NCBI GenBank assembly: GCA_963800865.1
Contig: CAWDCL010000004.1
Coordinates: 1,488,001-1,552,000, forward strand
Direction of reading: 5' to 3'
DNA length: 64,000 nt
DNA from: JALOKP01 sp963800865
Lineage (GTDB): Bacteria > Acidobacteriota > Polarisedimenticolia > J045
Positions within the stretch are counted from its first letter, which is position 1, and each line of letters starts with the position of its first letter. The notes beneath the pieces are model-generated. The model was given only the letters and a program-made list of their open reading frames with translations, had not been told where the DNA came from and did no database searches. The position numbers were made by a program, and so were the translations under genes. Below are positions 50,417 to 58,417 of the stretch, one piece after another.

Positions 50417-51372
50417 GCGAGGGCCGGCCGGCGCGCCGGTCCGGGCGCCTCGCCCTGGCAGCCGCGGGCGGGATCGCAGCCGTCCTGCTGCTCGCGACCG
50501 TCGCGATCGCACTGCGCCCCGGGATCGCCTTCGCGCTCGCGCGCCGCGCCGCCTACCTGCGCGCCGGTGCCGAGTGGGGGACGGTCGAGGTCGGCGGCGA
50601 GCGGCTCGGCTGGATCGCCGTCGGCTCGGGCCCGCCGATCGTGCTGGTCCATGGGATGCGGGCCGAGGCCTCGATCATGACGCCGCTCGCCCGCGCGCTG
50701 GCCGACCGCGGCTGGCGGGTCGTTGCACTCGACCTGCCGGGTCACGGCCGCTCCGCCGCACCGCGCGGGCCGGTCGAGATCGACCGGATCGGCGAGGTGG
50801 TGCTCGACGCCGCGGCCGCGCTGGGCCTCCCGCCCCGGCCGGCGCTGCTCGGCCACTCGATGGGGGGCTGGATCGTCGCCTGGCAGGCGCTCGCGAACCC
50901 GGAGCGCTGCGGGCCGGTCGTCCTGGTCTCCGCGCCGGGGGTCTGGGCCGACCTTCCGCCGCTCGAGCGGCTGCACCCCGAGACGGCGGCCGAGGCCCGG
51001 CTCTCGCTCGAGTATTTCTTCGCCGACCCGCCGCCCGCGCCGTGGCCGGTCCTCTGGCTGGCCGCGCACCGGCCCGACGGGATCGGGCTCGAGTTGCTGC
51101 GCTCCGCGCTCTCGGGCCGCTTCGTGGTCGGCGACCTGCTCCCCGGGGTGAGCGTGCCGGTGCTGGTCGTCGCCGGGGCCGAGGATCGGATCGTGTCGGC
51201 CGAGGCCTCGCGGCGGATGGCCGATGCGCTGCCGGTCCGGCGCTACGTCGAGGTGCGGGGCGCCGGGCACATGGTGATCTGGGAGGACCCCGAGGCGGTC
51301 GCGGGGGCCGCGGACGCATTCCTCCGGGAGACCGGATACGGGGCGGTTCAAGCCCCGGGGGAGGTCCGATAG
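50413..51372 (+). CDS. Alpha/beta hydrolase, membrane-anchored
   Basis: 319 residues; GTG overlaps the mutS2 stop. An N-terminal helix (about 12-32) anchors it, then an alpha/beta hydrolase domain: oxyanion region LVHGMRAEASIM, nucleophile elbow GHSMGG (Ser near 152), Asp in AGAEDRIV and His in GAGHMVIWE. The triad is complete, so it should be an active esterase or lipase-like enzyme; the substrate is unknown. Co-transcription with mutS2 is likely from the overlap alone. Confidence 0.85.
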   Translation: MSEGRPARRSGRLALAAAGGIAAVLLLATVAIALRPGIAFALARRAAYLRAGAEWGTVEVGGERLGWIAVGSGPPIVLVHGMRAEASIMTPLARALADRGWRVVALDLPGHGRSAAPRGPVEIDRIGEVVLDAAAALGLPPRPALLGHSMGGWIVAWQALANPERCGPVVLVSAPGVWADLPPLERLHPETAAEARLSLEYFFADPPPAPWPVLWLAAHRPDGIGLELLRSALSGRFVVGDLLPGVSVPVLVVAGAEDRIVSAEASRRMADALPVRRYVEVRGAGHMVIWEDPEAVAGAADAFLRETGYGAVQAPGEVR

Positions 51373-51375
51373 AAT
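51370..51375 (+). promoter_or_regulatory. -10 box (TAGAAT) of the OPT transporter gene
   Basis: TAGAAT lies 69 bases before ATG 51445, overlapping the stop of the hydrolase gene. The leader of about 60 bases is G/C-rich and ends in the ribosome site AAGGAGACAGG, so this gene is canonical rather than leaderless. Confidence 0.45.
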
Positions 51376-51444
51376 CCGCGGGTCGGCCGGATCGCCGGGG
51401 GCCCCCGGGCCCCCGCGCGGCCCCGGGCCGGCCAAGGAGACAGG

Positions 51445-53496
51445 ATGAGTGAGAAGCCGTTCCAGCCGGTCGTTCCGGCCAGCTCGACCGACCGCGAGTT
51501 CACGCTGCGGGCCCTGATCCTGGGGCTCGTGCTGTGCGTCGTGCTCGGGGCCGCCAACGCCTACCTCGGGCTGCGCGCCGGGATGACGATCGCCGCCACC
51601 TACCCGGCGGCGGTGATCAGCATGGCGTTCCTCCGGCTCTTCAAGGGGTCGCTGCTGGAGGAGAACTTCGCCCGGACCGTCGGCTCGATCGGCGAGTCGG
51701 TCGCCGCCGGGGCGATCTTCACGATCCCGGCGTTCGTGATCCTCGGGCTCTGGAAGTTCAACCCGCAGGAGATGGTCAAGGAGTACCTCACCGCGTCGGC
51801 GCTGATGATCCTCGGCGGGATCCTGGGGATCATGTTCGTCACGATCCTGCGCCGCGTGATGGTCGAGGACCGCGCGCTGCCGTTCCCGGAGTCGGTCGCC
51901 GCCTCGGAGATCCACATCGCCGGGCGCCGCACCGGGACCGGCGCCGCATCGCAGCTCTTCCAGGCGATGGGCGTGGGGGCCTTCATCAAGCTGATCGGCG
52001 ACCTCGGGATCTTCAACGCCAAGAACCCGTTCCACCCGCACGTCGGGACCTACGGCGAGAGCCTGGTCCGCCTCGGGCTGACGAAGGAGTCGAAGACGGT
52101 CGCCGCCGGCGGGATCACGACGATCGCCGCGCCCGAGATCACGCCGGCCTACTTCGGCGTCGGCTACATCATCGGGCCCGAGCTGGGCGCGCTGAACTTC
52201 GCCGGCGGCCTGCTCGCCTGGGGCCTGCTGGTGCCGCTGCTGGTCTTCTTCGTCGGGCCGACGATGATCGGCCAGTACACCAGCCCCGAGGGGGTCCAGG
52301 ACTGGGCCGCCCTGACCGGGCACCTCTACCGCTTCATCGTGCGGCCGATCGCGGTCGGCGGGATGCTCGTCGGCGCCTGCTTCACGCTCTGGCGGATGCG
52401 CAAGAACCTGCTGATCGGGATCAAGCGCGGGATCTCGGACGTGAGGAAGTCGGCCGGCGCCACCCAGGCCACGCTGCGGACCGAGCGCGACCTGTCGTTC
52501 CAGATCGTCGCGATCGTGATCGCGGCCGTCTTCGGCCTGATGATCGGGCTCTACTTCTACTTCGCAGGGACCTTCCTGGCGGCGGTCGTCGCGGCGGTGG
52601 TGATGCTCGTCACCGGCTTCTTCTTCTCCGCGGTCTCGGGGAACCTGGTCGGGATGATCGGGTCGTCCAACAACCCGATCTCCGGGCTGACCCTGGCGAC
52701 GACGCTGGTCGCGGCGCTGACGATGGTGATCGTCGGGGCCAAGGGGGCGCAGGGGGTCGCTGCCGTGATCGGCGTCGCGGCGATCGGCTGCGTGTCGGCG
52801 GCGGTCGCCGGCGAGATGCTGCAGGACCTCAAGGTGGGGCACATCCTCGGCGGCACGCCGTGGAGGATGGAGCTGGGCGACATCATCGGCGTCGTCGTCG
52901 CCGGGTCCGTGATGTTCTTCCCGCTCTACCTGCTGCACACCTCCGACCTCGCGAGAAACCCGGCCAGCGGCGGCTTCGGCGGTCCGAACCTGGCGGCGCC
53001 GCAGGCCGGCCTGATGGCCGCCCTCTCGCAGGGGATCGTCGGCGGCGAGATGGCCTGGCCGCTGGTGGTGGTCGGGATCGCGATGGGGATCGCGATGATC
53101 CTGGTCAAGGTCCGCTCGCCGATGCTCTTCTCGGTCGGGATGTACCTGCCGCTCGAGACGACCTTCGCGATCTTCTGCGGCGGGCTGATCCGCGGCCTGG
53201 TCGACAAGCTGGTGCTGAAGAAGGGGTTCAACGACGCGCAGAAGGCGCGGGTCGAGAACGCCGGGGTGCTGGTCGCGTCGGGGCTGATCGCCGGCGAGGC
53301 GCTGATGGGGTTGTTCATCGCCGGGGTCGTCGGGTTCCGCTCCGACAACACCTTCCCGACGCTGTCCGCCTTCGGCGGGGTCGCCTCGTGGCTGGCGATC
53401 GCGGTCGCGCTGGTGCTGGTGCTCTACATGGTCCGGGTGCCGATCTCGAAGGCCGGACGGCCCGACGAGCCGGCGCCGCCGATGGCGGTGATGTAG
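51445..53496 (+). CDS. OPT-family oligopeptide transporter
   Basis: 683 residues with about fifteen membrane helices. The start REFTLRALILGLVLCVVLGAANAYLGLRAG and the FPESVAASEIHIAGRRTG and GMIGSSNNPISGLT segments are hallmarks of the bacterial OPT (EspB-related) family. It probably imports small peptides or metal-chelate compounds; the ligand cannot be inferred. AAGGAGACAGG precedes the ATG. A strong hairpin follows 30 bases after the stop. Confidence 0.92.
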   Translation: MSEKPFQPVVPASSTDREFTLRALILGLVLCVVLGAANAYLGLRAGMTIAATYPAAVISMAFLRLFKGSLLEENFARTVGSIGESVAAGAIFTIPAFVILGLWKFNPQEMVKEYLTASALMILGGILGIMFVTILRRVMVEDRALPFPESVAASEIHIAGRRTGTGAASQLFQAMGVGAFIKLIGDLGIFNAKNPFHPHVGTYGESLVRLGLTKESKTVAAGGITTIAAPEITPAYFGVGYIIGPELGALNFAGGLLAWGLLVPLLVFFVGPTMIGQYTSPEGVQDWAALTGHLYRFIVRPIAVGGMLVGACFTLWRMRKNLLIGIKRGISDVRKSAGATQATLRTERDLSFQIVAIVIAAVFGLMIGLYFYFAGTFLAAVVAAVVMLVTGFFFSAVSGNLVGMIGSSNNPISGLTLATTLVAALTMVIVGAKGAQGVAAVIGVAAIGCVSAAVAGEMLQDLKVGHILGGTPWRMELGDIIGVVVAGSVMFFPLYLLHTSDLARNPASGGFGGPNLAAPQAGLMAALSQGIVGGEMAWPLVVVGIAMGIAMILVKVRSPMLFSVGMYLPLETTFAIFCGGLIRGLVDKLVLKKGFNDAQKARVENAGVLVASGLIAGEALMGLFIAGVVGFRSDNTFPTLSAFGGVASWLAIAVALVLVLYMVRVPISKAGRPDEPAPPMAVM

Positions 53497-53526
53497 CCGG
53501 TCCGTCGCGTTCCATAGCGGGAACCC

Positions 53527-53550
53527 GGGGCGGCGCTGCGGCGCCGCCCC
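53527..53550 (+). terminator. Terminator-like hairpin after the OPT gene
   Basis: Perfect 10-bp GC stem (53527-53536 with 53541-53550) and TGCG loop, followed by GCTATTCTCG rather than a T run. It lies in the 236-base gap before the membrane protein on the other strand; the rest of that gap shows no gene. Confidence 0.5.
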
Positions 53551-53732
53551 GCTATTCTCGGCTGGCGTGAAGTGGGCGGACGGCAGGGAGCATGAGGCAG
53601 CATTCCTGCAGGCGCGATCGGGGAACGGCGAGAAGGCTCGGTAACCCGCTCGTACCGATCGCCACCGCACCCTCGACGAGCGAACCGGTGACTGCCGTGC
53701 GCCGATCTTCGGACCGTCGCGCTTCCGTGACA

Positions 53733-54914
53733 CTAGACGAGGAACTTCGACAGCAACTCGAGCAGCTGCTGCAGCGGCATGATCGTGAGCAGCAGGGGCG
53801 TCATGGGTGTCAGCACCGCAAGCGCCAGGACCAGGGCGTCCGCGGGATCGAATGGAACCGGTCTCATCTTGCTCAGCATCTCGTAGGCGGTGCCCAGATC
53901 GGCAAGCGACGAGATCTCCGGTGTTCCGAGCACGGGCTCACCCTTGGGATTGTCGCCGTGCACCCATTTTCCATCGAACATCCAGTTGTGGGTGAGCGCG
54001 AGCGCGTGGTAGTCGTGCAGACTCTGGAATCTCGCCTCGATCATGCGCGGCGTGAACATCAGCAGCGGTCCGAGGAAGACGAGCAGCATCGCCGCCACGA
54101 ACACGGCGACGAGAAACTCGTAGGACGCGAGCGGGACTCCCGCATAGACGATCTCGTCGGCCAGGGTGCCCGCGGCCGCCGTCGCAACGGCGGAAACGAC
54201 GACGAAGTAATGGCGCTGGGCATCCCCGACGAAACCCAGGCCTGCCGCCCGATCGGGGTGTGTCGACATCAGGCGAAGGGGGAGCCTCGATACGAACCAG
54301 AGAAACCGGTACCAGATGACCAGCCTCCAGATCCAGCGCCAGAACAGGAAATGAAACAGCCCCATTCCGACGGCGAGATTCCACCAGCCGGCCGGCGTGT
54401 GGGCATGAGCCGAGCCCGTCACGAGCGACCTCCAGGTGGAGAAATCGAACGGAAACTCGTTGCGAATGATGACGACACTCGCTCCGGCGAGGCCCAGCAG
54501 CAGGACCTCCGCCAGGGTGGATTCGCAAAGCCTTCGGGCACCCGCGAGCGCAGACTCATAGGCCGGAAGATCGGCGTCTCTGACGAGCCCCGACCTGACG
54601 AAGTGTTTCGCGGCCCGGGTCACGCGAGGTCCGACCAGGCCTTCGGCCAGGATCAGGAGGGGGATGGAGACGAGGTATCGGGCATAGGCCGCGAAGTCAC
54701 GCAGGAAGGGAATCCTCACCGCGTCCCCGATCGCCAGCCCTTGCGCAGCGGAGAGGACGAGAAGCGGGACCCACGTCAACAGGACGCTGAACACCGCTCT
54801 CCGTGCGAAGTTGCGCGCCCCCGACTCGCCCAGGCCGAGCCGGGACAGCAGCCGGTGGGTGGGTCCCCCCGCGAAAAGGGAGAACTCCGCCACGGTCCGT
54901 GGTGCGGAATCCAT
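53733..54914 (-). CDS. Multispanning membrane protein, paralogue A
   Basis: 393 residues from ATG 54914 (no strong ribosome site; start moderately sure). About seven hydrophobic helices. It shares landmarks in the same order with the gene at 57157-58347: WVPLLVLS, IPFL, STHPDRAAGLGF, LGPLLMFTPR, SSLADLGTAYEML, MRPVPF. Overall identity looks modest, so the duplication is old. I do not recognise the family. The C-terminal helix pair (LLLTIMPLQQLLELL) matches its partner's end. The region has visibly more A/T than the rest of the window. Confidence 0.7.
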   Translation of the reverse strand: MDSAPRTVAEFSLFAGGPTHRLLSRLGLGESGARNFARRAVFSVLLTWVPLLVLSAAQGLAIGDAVRIPFLRDFAAYARYLVSIPLLILAEGLVGPRVTRAAKHFVRSGLVRDADLPAYESALAGARRLCESTLAEVLLLGLAGASVVIIRNEFPFDFSTWRSLVTGSAHAHTPAGWWNLAVGMGLFHFLFWRWIWRLVIWYRFLWFVSRLPLRLMSTHPDRAAGLGFVGDAQRHYFVVVSAVATAAAGTLADEIVYAGVPLASYEFLVAVFVAAMLLVFLGPLLMFTPRMIEARFQSLHDYHALALTHNWMFDGKWVHGDNPKGEPVLGTPEISSLADLGTAYEMLSKMRPVPFDPADALVLALAVLTPMTPLLLTIMPLQQLLELLSKFLV

Positions 54915-55146
54915 GGCGGCGAGCAAATCGCGAACGGGTCTGCGCCTGGAGGCGGAGGCATTCCCAATCGCGGTGGCAATCGCCCGCGCTGGCTCCACGA
55001 CCGCTCGCCCCCCCGGCGCCATCCTCGCCGCTGAGCGAAGCACGGGCAGGCCCGGTACCGGCGCACTTCGCTGCGTGCGCGTCCCACGACCCGAGGGGAG
55101 AGAGGAGCCCCACGCCTGGACGGAGGATCCTGCCGTTCGGAAGCGA

Positions 55147-55508
55147 GTGCGCGGCGAGCGGTCGCCGCGAGCGGTGCTCGTCGCGCTTTCCGCGCCGCTC
55201 GCCCTCATCCTGGTCGAGTCCTCCGCGCCGGGACAAGCGGCCGAGAGTCTCGATCCGAAGGCGATGGGCCGGGTAAAGACGATGTGCGACCTCGTCGCAG
55301 ACCCGCCCACCTTCATCGTCCGAGCCGCCAGCCACTCGGAGGTGATCATCGTCGACGGGCAGACGCTGGACTTCAGCACGGGCACGAAGCGGCGGTCCAG
55401 GACCTGGCCATCCGGACGGCGTCGATCGACTTCCAGGTCTGGATCCAGAACGGCGACACGCCGCCAAGTCCTCCCTGCACGGTGGTACCATCGACTGCGT
55501 CCCCGTAA
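55147..55508 (+). pseudogene. Decayed DUF2092-type gene
   Basis: From GTG 55147 (GGAAG upstream) a signal-peptide-like stretch is followed by LDPKAMGRVKTMCDLVADPP and VIIVDGQTLDFSTGTK, the N-terminal part of a DUF2092-type protein. The frame is then lost; from about 55400 a neighbouring frame gives DLAIRTASIDFQVWIQNGDTP, the part where intact relatives have the DWQLWLEAGQRP-type segment, ending at 55508. The middle of the domain is missing, so this looks like an internal deletion. The intact relative begins 44 bases downstream. Confidence 0.6.
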
Positions 55509-55551
55509 ACGGATAGCGTTCTCACCGCGCAGGGTGCGAGGGAGGATCCAA

Positions 55552-56445
55552 ATGATCAGATCCGGGCAGACCGGGCTCGCAGGGATCGTCGTCACCTCCC
55601 TGCTCGTCTGGGGGGGCTGTGCGGGGCCGCCCAGCGATACCGGCTCGCCGGTGCCTGCGCGCTCCCGTGAGGCCGCTCTCGCGTCCGACGCCGCGCCTGC
55701 GGGCGGCGGGAACGCCGTGGTGTCGTCGCAGCCCCGCTCGGAGGGAAGCGAGGCAAAGGCCCTGCTGAAGGCGATGTCGGACTATGTGGGCAGCCAGCAG
55801 ACGATCGAGCTGACCTTCGACAGCGACATCGAGGTCATCACCCCGCAACTGGAGAAACTCCAGTTCGCCAGCTCCGGCGAGGTGCTGCTGAGCCGGCCGG
55901 ACAAGCTGCGCGCTCACCGGGTGGGGGGCTACTCCGACGTCGAGTTGGTCTTCGACGGCAAGAGCGTCGGCATTAACGGAAAGAGCGTCAACGGTTTCGC
56001 GCAGTTCGACGCCCCCGGCGACCTCGATGCGCTGTTTCACGCGCTGCGGGCGGGGCACGGTGTCGCGCTTCCGGCCGCGGACTTCCTGCTGACGAATTCC
56101 TACGACATTCTCGTGGCGGGGGTCCAGGAGGCCAAGTACATGGGTCGCGGAGTCATCGACGGCCGGGAATGCGAGCATCTCGCCTTCCGCAACTTCGACA
56201 CCGACTGGCAGCTCTGGCTGGAAGCCGGGCAGCGCCCGGTCCCGCGCAAGGTGGTGATCACCAGCAAGACGGTGAACGGGGCACCGCAGTACACGATTCG
56301 CATCAAGAGCTGGAAGACCGGCGTCAAGCCGGCGCGGGATGCCTTCGCATTCGTCCCGCCGGCCGGCGCGACGAGGCTCGACCCGAATGCGCTGATCGAG
56401 CTCGACGAACTGCCGCCGGAAGCACCGGCAGAAGGAACACCATGA
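55552..56445 (+). CDS. DUF2092-type lipoprotein
   Basis: 297 residues, GGGAGGATCC upstream. Lipobox after about residue 22 (LLVWGGC). From about 75 on: AMSDYVGSQQTIELTFDSDIEV, GEVLLSRPDKLRAHRVGGYSDVELVFDGKSVGI, REC-EHLAFRNFDTDWQLWLE, VPRKVVITSKTV; this is the LolA/DUF2092-like fold seen in predicted periplasmic proteins. Function not known. The stop overlaps the ATG of a small repeat protein (ATGA). Neighbouring remains of a second copy suggest a duplication. Confidence 0.8.
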   Translation: MIRSGQTGLAGIVVTSLLVWGGCAGPPSDTGSPVPARSREAALASDAAPAGGGNAVVSSQPRSEGSEAKALLKAMSDYVGSQQTIELTFDSDIEVITPQLEKLQFASSGEVLLSRPDKLRAHRVGGYSDVELVFDGKSVGINGKSVNGFAQFDAPGDLDALFHALRAGHGVALPAADFLLTNSYDILVAGVQEAKYMGRGVIDGRECEHLAFRNFDTDWQLWLEAGQRPVPRKVVITSKTVNGAPQYTIRIKSWKTGVKPARDAFAFVPPAGATRLDPNALIELDELPPEAPAEGTP

Positions 56446-56810
56446 CGACCGTTCCACGCCGCATCGGGTCGATTCTGTTCGCCACGGCGGCCGGATGGCT
56501 CGGGGCTGGCTCTCCCGCCGAAGCCATCGTGGGCAGGCCGGCGACACCCGTCAGCTACGCCGGTGTGGCCCGACGCTCGACGGTGGGCGCCGGGGCGCCA
56601 GGGGTCGGCGTGACGCCGGGGGTCGGCGTGGGAGCGCCGGGAGTCGGTGTCGCACCCGGAGTCGGGGCACCGGGCGTGGGCGTGACGCCGGGCGTCGGGG
56701 CGGGAGCGCCCGGTGTGGGCGTGACGCCCGGAGTCGGTGCCGGCGCACCCGGTGTGGGTGCGGCCCCCGCGAATCGGGGCGGGCCCGTGAATCGGGTCGG
56801 GGTGCGCTGA
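56442..56810 (+). CDS. Small exported protein with elastin-like VGAPGVGV repeats
   Basis: 122 residues, ATGA-coupled to the DUF2092 lipoprotein. A signal peptide ends near SPAEA. From about residue 48 to 110 only Gly, Val, Ala, Pro and Thr occur, in units such as GAPGVGVTPGVG; this is an elastin-like low-complexity chain. The tail NRGGPVNRVGVR is basic. DNA repeats underlie it (56580-56765) but synonymous changes show it is kept as protein. A structural or cell-surface role is a guess. Confidence 0.65.
   Translation: MTTVPRRIGSILFATAAGWLGAGSPAEAIVGRPATPVSYAGVARRSTVGAGAPGVGVTPGVGVGAPGVGVAPGVGAPGVGVTPGVGAGAPGVGVTPGVGAGAPGVGAAPANRGGPVNRVGVR
56580..56765 (+). repeat. Imperfect tandem repeats coding for GAPGVGVTPGVG units
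   Basis: Units of 18-45 bases (built from GGAGCGCC, GGTGTGGGCGTGACGCC and GGAGTCGG blocks) repeated with silent third-base changes. Not CRISPR-like: there are no spacers. Confidence 0.7.
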
Positions 56811-56820
56811 GCGGGGAGCG

Positions 56821-57135
56821 ATCCCCGAGGACCTCGGACTTGCCGGCGCGGGCCCCGCCGTCGGCTCGATCTTCGGAGTTCTGGACCTGTTCTCGAGGGC
56901 GAGCCTGTTCCTCCGCTACGACCGCTCCTTCGAAGGCAACCTCGAGGGGGAGCAGATTCCGTACCTGGAGACTGCCAACACCAAGTTTGACTTCGCCCTG
57001 GCCGGATTCGCCCGGGTGCTGGCCAGGAAGATCGACCTGATCCAGAAGGTCGAGTGCGTGAACCAGCGCAAAACCGATGGCCAGCTGGTGCCGGGGAACG
57101 ACTCGATCGTCAAGCTGACCCCCTGCATGCAACCT
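56821..57135 (+). pseudogene. Gene remnant without a start codon
   Basis: This is the content of the 346-base gap between the repeat protein and the next gene. One plus-strand frame reads like real protein (LFLRYDRSFEGNLEGEQIPYL, NTKFDFALAGFARVLARKI, QKTDGQL-type stretch) with no stop until the next gene's antisense region, but no ATG, GTG or TTG opens it before 57016. It may be the end of a gene whose front was deleted. The family is unknown. Confidence 0.35.
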
Positions 57136-57156
57136 GACTCTCGTGGACACGCGTCG

Positions 57157-58347
57157 TCAGAAGACAGCCTTGAGCAGCTGCGTCACCAGGTCGTCCAGCG
57201 AGAAGATCGTGAGAACCAGCGGCGCCAGCGGTACGGCGGTCACCGCGGCGAGCCTCGTCGCGTCCCTGACACCGAACGGCACGACGCGCATCTCCTGGAT
57301 GACTGCGAAGCTGTTCCCGAGATCGGCCAGCGACTGGATGTCGCCGGTGCCCAGGAACTCGTCGTCCTTCGACGCACCCCCGCGGATCCACTTCTCGTCG
57401 AACCCCTGGACATACCGGCTCGCCAGCGTCCCGTACTCGCTCAGTCCGCGCCGTCTCGCTCGCGCGAGGTGGGGCGTGAACACGGCGAGCGGGCCGAGGA
57501 TGAATGCCAGGAAAACGGCGATGAACCCCACGATCTGCACTTTGAAGTCGAGCAGGTTCGCACCCTGCTGGAAGATCCGGCCGGCGATCTGGCCGGAGAG
57601 CAGGGCGCCCTGGGCGAGGAGGATCGGGCCATAGGCATACGTGCTCTGGCCCAGGAAACCGAGGCCCCCTGCCCGGTCCGGATGGGTGGGGACGAGGTGC
57701 AGGTCGAGCCGCGCGACCCGCGCCAGGAATCCGAACCAGAGGAAGATCCGCAGGTACCAGCGCAGCAGGATGAACTGGAAGATCGGGAGGCTGACAAGGA
57801 CGTACCAGTAGCCGGCCGGAGTCAGGTTCAGGTGCCCGCCGCCCGGCCTCGCGTACCAGGTTGTCGTCTCGAGGGCCGTCTGGCTGCGCCAGATCCAGAG
57901 GCCGAGCGTATAGACGACGGCCACCAGGGCGAGTTCCAGTGCGACGGAATTGCGTATACGCAGGACGGAGTCGATGGCCGCGTTGAATCTCGGCACCTCC
58001 TCGGCGGGGACGACGCCTCGATCCAGGAACGACTTTACTGTCGGTCTGATGCGCAGGTGAACGACCAGCTCGGCGGCGATCAGGATCGGCAGCGCGATCA
58101 GGAACTTGACCTGCATCTCGATGTCGTGCAGGAACGGGACCTTGATCCCGCCACCCAGGGCGCTCCCCCCGATCACTGACAGGACCAGCAAGGGCAGCCA
58201 CGCGAAGCACGTGATGGCCACGATCCGGCGGTAGAGCAGCTCCAGCGCGTCCCCGGCCAGGTGCGACCGGCGGAACAGCTGAAACAGCGGACCGCCCAGC
58301 ACGAGAGAGAAGTCGTCCGATCGGTCGATGGGTACGGGCTCGGTCAT
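57157..58347 (-). CDS. Multispanning membrane protein, paralogue B
   Basis: 396 residues from ATG 58347 (AAAGGCGG upstream). About seven helices. Shares in order WLPLLVLS, VPFLHD, PTHPDRAGGLGFLG, LGPLAVFTPH, SLADLGNSFAV, MRVVPFG with the gene at 53733-54914; lengths are nearly equal. It is transcribed toward the remnant, with paralogue A in the same orientation 2.2 kb away. Function not recognised. The downstream (left) end abuts the decayed gene. Confidence 0.72.
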   Translation of the reverse strand: MTEPVPIDRSDDFSLVLGGPLFQLFRRSHLAGDALELLYRRIVAITCFAWLPLLVLSVIGGSALGGGIKVPFLHDIEMQVKFLIALPILIAAELVVHLRIRPTVKSFLDRGVVPAEEVPRFNAAIDSVLRIRNSVALELALVAVVYTLGLWIWRSQTALETTTWYARPGGGHLNLTPAGYWYVLVSLPIFQFILLRWYLRIFLWFGFLARVARLDLHLVPTHPDRAGGLGFLGQSTYAYGPILLAQGALLSGQIAGRIFQQGANLLDFKVQIVGFIAVFLAFILGPLAVFTPHLARARRRGLSEYGTLASRYVQGFDEKWIRGGASKDDEFLGTGDIQSLADLGNSFAVIQEMRVVPFGVRDATRLAAVTAVPLAPLVLTIFSLDDLVTQLLKAVF

Positions 58348-58417
58348 GGTGCCGCCTTTCTGGCTGAAATTCTGATCCTCACGCCGGACGACAAGTCTCA
58401 GCCCTGCGCCCTGGGCC

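Noticed and set aside
50194..53733. Long antisense frame opposite the hydrolase and OPT genes
   Set aside because: Composition (Asp, Arg, His, Gln-rich) is that of a shadow frame; the sense strand has complete families.
56580..56765. Possible CRISPR-like repeats
   Set aside because: No unique spacers; repeats are coding units of a low-complexity protein.
53733..58347. Composite transposon flanked by paralogues A and B
   Set aside because: The paralogues differ too much to act as recombining repeats, and neither resembles a transposase; no target duplication seen.
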